Below are positions 47,226 through 50,736 of a DNA stretch of 50,736 bases, piece by piece (the stretch's first letter is position 1; every line of letters begins with the position of its first letter). This DNA is from an uncultured Alphaproteobacteria bacterium (GTDB lineage Bacteria; Pseudomonadota; Alphaproteobacteria; CAAHEQ01; UBA3637). The stretch spans positions 1 through 50,736 of the forward strand of contig CALXVS010000010.1 in the NCBI GenBank assembly GCA_944392145.1, read 5' to 3'. The notes below the pieces were generated by a model, which had not been told where the DNA came from, did no database searches, and saw only the letters and a program-made list of their open reading frames with translations. The translations under genes and the position numbers were made by a program.

Positions 47226-47235
47226 GAAAGAGTCT

Positions 47236-49737
47236 TTAATTGATCCGGCACAATCCATGAAGACTTGAAGCTTTACTAAATCTCGATATCCTGCCCAAAT
47301 ACCATTCAACGGTATAAGAAGAACTTGAAAGATGCAGATCACTCAACCAATAATAATTCATTGTTCCAAAGGCGGTTTTAAAGGCCGTCAGATTGGCTGA
47401 TTTGGTCTTATTAGCATCTTTATCTCCACGGGCGGCATTACAATACCCCGTTGTGCTTGCCCCGACAAAGTCATATCCGCATTTAAAATCGGATACCGTT
47501 GCCATACGTCCGCCCAACGATTGACAATAATTTTCCGCAGTCCAGCGATTCATCTGTTTTGTTGATCTGACATACGTGCCAACCCCAACAACTCTTTTTT
47601 TAACACCGGCATCCGTTTTACAGGTTCCATAAACCGGCGCTTCGTTACTGGAACCGTTGTTTTGCGCTGAATCTAACTCACAATATTGTCCGGGAGAACA
47701 CTGGGCATTGCTGATACATTGCGGCTTTTCACATTTGCCTTTCCCAACATGATATACAGTGCCGATAGGGCATCCCGGTGCGCATTGATTGGTATCCGGC
47801 ACCACACGCCGCCCGCAGGCTCGGCACATTTCATATTCATTGGAATAACGAAGCGGATAACTTTTTTCGGTATCACACGGAACACTGCGTGTATTATAAG
47901 ACCTGAAACACGAGCCTGTTTCACAAATACCACGGCAATGCCCATTAACAATTTCCCGATTGGGGCAATCCAAACACAACTCTTTTTCAATATCTAAAGA
48001 TACGGTTTTATCCTCTATTTCATCGCATGAGAAACAAGATCCATATGAGGCAAACTGACTCCCTTTCACACACGAGGAGGCATAACTGCAATAACTGCGG
48101 GTATCAACATGCCGTCCCGGGCAAGCCTCACAACGGCTTTTCTCTTCATCATCGTTGACAGGATACCCCTTTGTATCCGTGCAGCTGTAACACTTGCCGT
48201 TATAAACAAAGTTGGTTCCTTCCTGATAGCATTTCTTCATACAATACCCGTCCACAATTTCACGATCAGGACACGATAAACAGATTTCCTTTTCATCATC
48301 CGATGACACCCAATAACTTTCTTCTGTTGTGCAAGAATAGCATTTTCCGTTGGAAACAAAGTTGCTTCCTTTCTTATAACATTTTTTCATGCAATATCCG
48401 TCCACAATTTCACGATCAGGACACGATAAACAGGTTTCTTTTTCATCTTCCGATGTCACCCGATAACTTTTTTCTGTTGTGCAAGAATAGCATGTTCCGT
48501 CATAAACAAAGTTGGTTCCTTTCTTATAACATTTTTTCATACAATATCCGCCCACAATTTCACGGGCAGGACACGATAAACAGGTTTCTTTTTCATCATC
48601 CGATGACACCTGATAACTTGTTCCTGTTGTGCAAGAATAGCATTTCCCGTTGGAAACAAAGTTGGTGCCTTTCTTATAACATTTTTTCATGCAATATCTG
48701 TCCACAACTTCACGGTTGGAACAAGAAGTGCACGTTGCTTTTTCTTTATCAGAGTTCACCCCATAACTGATCGGCGTATTGCACGGATAACAAACGCCAT
48801 TAGAAACAAAATTACTTCCCGTTTCATAACAATCCTGCATGCAATAACTGCCATAGGCAGTATACCCTGCACATGTTTCACAGGTAGCTCTTTCTGCATC
48901 AGAGGACAAACCACCATATGATTTTCCATCCGTTGGACAATCATAACATTGCCCATAGCGCACAAAATTTATGCCGGCAACATAGCAATCTTTCATGCAA
49001 TAATTGCCGTAAACTTGTCGGCCAGTGCACGCTAAACAAGAGTCAACCTGTTCCTTTTGACTCGGATCAAGCCAAAATCCCCCCTCTGCTGAACAAGGAA
49101 TGCACCGACCCCCGGCAAAAAATTCGTTAGAATCACAATCTGCCGCCTTACTAGCCGTTTCATAAACACCTGTTGTATAATAATAGTCTGTTGTATAATA
49201 GTCTGTTGCATAATACTCTGAAAACGGATTTTCTTCGTTTTCAAGCAACAAATCAGCGTTGTAAATTAAAATCATGGCCGGGGCAACATCTTCTTCGCCA
49301 CACAGGTCATAGTTATCAGATAAAGGATCATACGCCTTATTGCCAACATACATTTCACGCGCAACGGTATAATTTTTTAATAACCCGCGACATGTCGCAT
49401 TGGCAACGTTTTCAAGTTCAACTTCAAAATAACGGGCATCCCATGATGAAAAGGCCGCCACATCGTATCCCAACATTGTTTTATCCCCAAACTCACCGGA
49501 ACTTAATTGAACCCCCGGTTCTATGGTATCAGATGTAACTTGCACCGCATAAACAATCGCGCGTTTGTTTAATTCATCCATTGTTTCATTTGTTTGATAT
49601 CTTTCAATCGCCGCCCGATACCCGAGGATTCCCGTTATTGATAAAATACCAATAATCGCCAATACCCCTAACATTTCAATCATAGAACGTCCCCATTCGG
49701 ACGATAAATTTATGCGTGATATCAAATCCAGCTTCAT
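47236..49737 (-). CDS. Pilin-like surface protein with eight cysteine-rich repeats and a C-type-lectin-like end
   Basis: An 833-aa protein. Residues 15-45 are a type IV prepilin N terminus (GRSMIEMLGVLAIIGILSIT; Glu at +5 after Gly). A pilin-like domain follows to ~210. Then come about eight ~50-aa repeats (YCMKKCYKKGTNFV, GKCYSCTT, DDEKETCLSC) with regular Cys pairs. The last ~120 residues (NRWTAENYCQSLGGRMATVS, YYWLSDLH, EWYLG, LCR) resemble a C-type lectin fold. Likely an exported adhesin or minor pilin. The ATG at 49737 has AGGAGG. Confidence 0.8.
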   Translation of the reverse strand: MKLDLISRINLSSEWGRSMIEMLGVLAIIGILSITGILGYRAAIERYQTNETMDELNKRAIVYAVQVTSDTIEPGVQLSSGEFGDKTMLGYDVAAFSSWDARYFEVELENVANATCRGLLKNYTVAREMYVGNKAYDPLSDNYDLCGEEDVAPAMILIYNADLLLENEENPFSEYYATDYYTTDYYYTTGVYETASKAADCDSNEFFAGGRCIPCSAEGGFWLDPSQKEQVDSCLACTGRQVYGNYCMKDCYVAGINFVRYGQCYDCPTDGKSYGGLSSDAERATCETCAGYTAYGSYCMQDCYETGSNFVSNGVCYPCNTPISYGVNSDKEKATCTSCSNREVVDRYCMKKCYKKGTNFVSNGKCYSCTTGTSYQVSSDDEKETCLSCPAREIVGGYCMKKCYKKGTNFVYDGTCYSCTTEKSYRVTSEDEKETCLSCPDREIVDGYCMKKCYKKGSNFVSNGKCYSCTTEESYWVSSDDEKEICLSCPDREIVDGYCMKKCYQEGTNFVYNGKCYSCTDTKGYPVNDDEEKSRCEACPGRHVDTRSYCSYASSCVKGSQFASYGSCFSCDEIEDKTVSLDIEKELCLDCPNREIVNGHCRGICETGSCFRSYNTRSVPCDTEKSYPLRYSNEYEMCRACGRRVVPDTNQCAPGCPIGTVYHVGKGKCEKPQCISNAQCSPGQYCELDSAQNNGSSNEAPVYGTCKTDAGVKKRVVGVGTYVRSTKQMNRWTAENYCQSLGGRMATVSDFKCGYDFVGASTTGYCNAARGDKDANKTKSANLTAFKTAFGTMNYYWLSDLHLSSSSYTVEWYLGRISRFSKASSLHGLCRIN

Positions 49738-49984
49738 ATGACTTTCCTCCTTTATCCTAAAAAAACAATGTGTTGACAATGTAACATAAAGGTTCCTTTT
49801 TGAAACGCCGAATAACCGGCCGGTATAAAAATAGGATATTTTTAAAATAATATTTTGATTTTTATATAATTTATTTGTTTTATATTTTTTATAGACAAAA
49901 GTAAAAAAACAGTTGCAATTAAAGGAACCTTTTTGTAACACGCATAACACGTTGTTTTTATGGGGGAATGGGAAAATATTGTCA
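49738..49984. other. A/T-rich upstream region of the pilin-like gene
   Basis: No gene is seen. Two copies of an AAAGGNNCC-type motif, AAAGGTTCCTTTTTG (49787-49801) and AAAGGAACCTTTTTG (49921-49935), lie about 130 bp apart and are each near-palindromic, so they could bind a regulator. Confidence 0.4.
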
Positions 49985-50736
49985 CCGTCCCTAATCCCTC
50001 CCCGGCCGTCATCCTTGTCCCCTCCCTGACCGTCATCCTTGTCCCCTCCCCGGCCGTCATCCTTGCCTCCCCCTCCCCGTCATTCCTGCGAAAGCGAGGA
50101 TCCAGCAGCACTGATACCGCTTTTCTTACCCCTTAACGTCCCGCTAAAATAAGGAATCATTGCCCTGGATGCCCGATCGGAGTCGGGCATGACGACGGTG
50201 GGGTGTCATGGACGGTGAAAGAACCCACCACCCGCAACACCTCTCCGGCGGTCATCCTTGCGCATGCGAGGATCCAGCAGCACTGATACCGCTTTTACCA
50301 ACCCCCAACGCCCCACTAAAATAAGGACTCATTGCCCCAGCCCCTCGGGTCAAACCCAAGGGTGACAGTAGTGAGGAGTCCCGGACGCTGACTCAACCTC
50401 AATCGTCATGCTTGCGAAAGCGAGCATCCAGGCAACATTATTACCGCTTTTCCTCCCCTTGACGCTCCACTAAAATAAGGAATTATTGCCCTGGATGCCC
50501 GATCAGGTCGGGCATGACGACGGTGGGGTGTCATGGACGGTGAAAGAACCCACCGCCGGCAACGCACCCCCGGCCGTCATGCTTGCGAAAGCGAGCATCC
50601 AGGGGAACTAATTCCGCTTTTATAGGGGCCTTAACGCCCCGCCAAAATAAGGAATTATTGCCCCAGACCCTCGGGTCAAGCTTAGAGGGTGACAGTAGAG
50701 AGGAGTCCCGGACGCTGGCTCAACCTCAATCGTCAT
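49985..50736. repeat. REP-like palindromic repeat mosaic at window end
   Basis: It starts with short tandem units (CCGTCATCCTTGTCCCCTCC-like, 50008-50080), then full elements with left hairpins near 50080, 50250, 50405 and 50575 and right hairpins of the GCCCGATCGGAGTCGGG and CCCTCGGGTCAAG kinds. No gene is visible up to the end. Confidence 0.85.

Noticed and set aside
47236-47600. Diversity-generating retroelement target in the lectin-like C terminus
   Set aside because: No reverse transcriptase or template repeat is present in the window, so the claim cannot be supported here.
48171-48770. 199-aa plus-strand frame across the cysteine repeats
   Set aside because: It is the antisense of the repeated coding sequence and owes its length to the repeat periodicity.

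Overview
The window comes from an alphaproteobacterium, probably a host- or gut-associated one. The evidence is an alphaproteobacterial-style UvrA (its first zinc-binding pair reads CPVS instead of CPxC), intergenic mosaics of short palindromic repeats built on GTCATCCTTGCGAAAGCGAG / CCCTGGATGCCCGATCG units, and a very large pilin-like cysteine-repeat protein of the kind seen in uncultured gut Alphaproteobacteria. The taxonomic placement is inference.

Layout. 1-6281 is host chromosome: uvrA between two repeat mosaics, two small unknown minus-strand genes, an alpha/beta hydrolase and a periplasmic OB-fold (BOF/YgiW-type) protein. At 6282-6356 lies a complete tRNA-Val(CAC) with a consensus promoter. 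A temperate contractile-tailed phage of about 38.5 kb is integrated in it (28-bp identical attL 6309-6336 and attR 44816-44843). From 44844 to the end are a disrupted, tandemly duplicated tRNA 3' end, a relic of a second prophage Rz gene, a Phd/RelE-type toxin-antitoxin pair, more repeat mosaics and an 833-aa pilin-like surface protein.

Prophage. Late genes run on the minus strand in the order (transcription order, right to left) Cro-like regulator, VRR-NUC nuclease, replication-type genes, TerS, TerL, portal, MuF head protein, protease/scaffold, cement, capsid, connectors, sheath, tube, tail chaperones (with a probable -1 frameshift), tape measure, baseplate, tail fibre, holin-like protein, lysozyme, Rz/Rz1 and a 58-aa stand-alone NrdD glycyl-radical tail. 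Lysogeny and early genes run on the plus strand from 36102: LexA-like CI repressor, a second HTH protein, a Panacea-type toxin-antitoxin pair, Rad52-type annealing protein, YqaJ exonuclease, excisionase and integrase. A HigBA-like pair sits inside this region on the minus strand.

Three superimposed systems stand out. (1) Three cassettes each combine a predicted PBECR-like nuclease (one fused to the portal) with a convergent small RNA that has a near-consensus promoter. In every cassette the nuclease stop codon lies at the small-RNA terminator. (2) Four proteins share one ~160-aa C-terminal domain but carry different N-terminal modules (Rha, BRO, an unnamed antirepressor-type module, and a lipoprotein/BRO chimera). 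(3) Three of these genes have long 5' leaders with the same logic: an early loop copies the ribosome-site region, and a middle element can pair with either. This resembles the c4 antisense RNA control of the P1/P7 antirepressors. The prophage is also rich in toxin-antitoxin modules (two Panacea-type, one HigBA-like).
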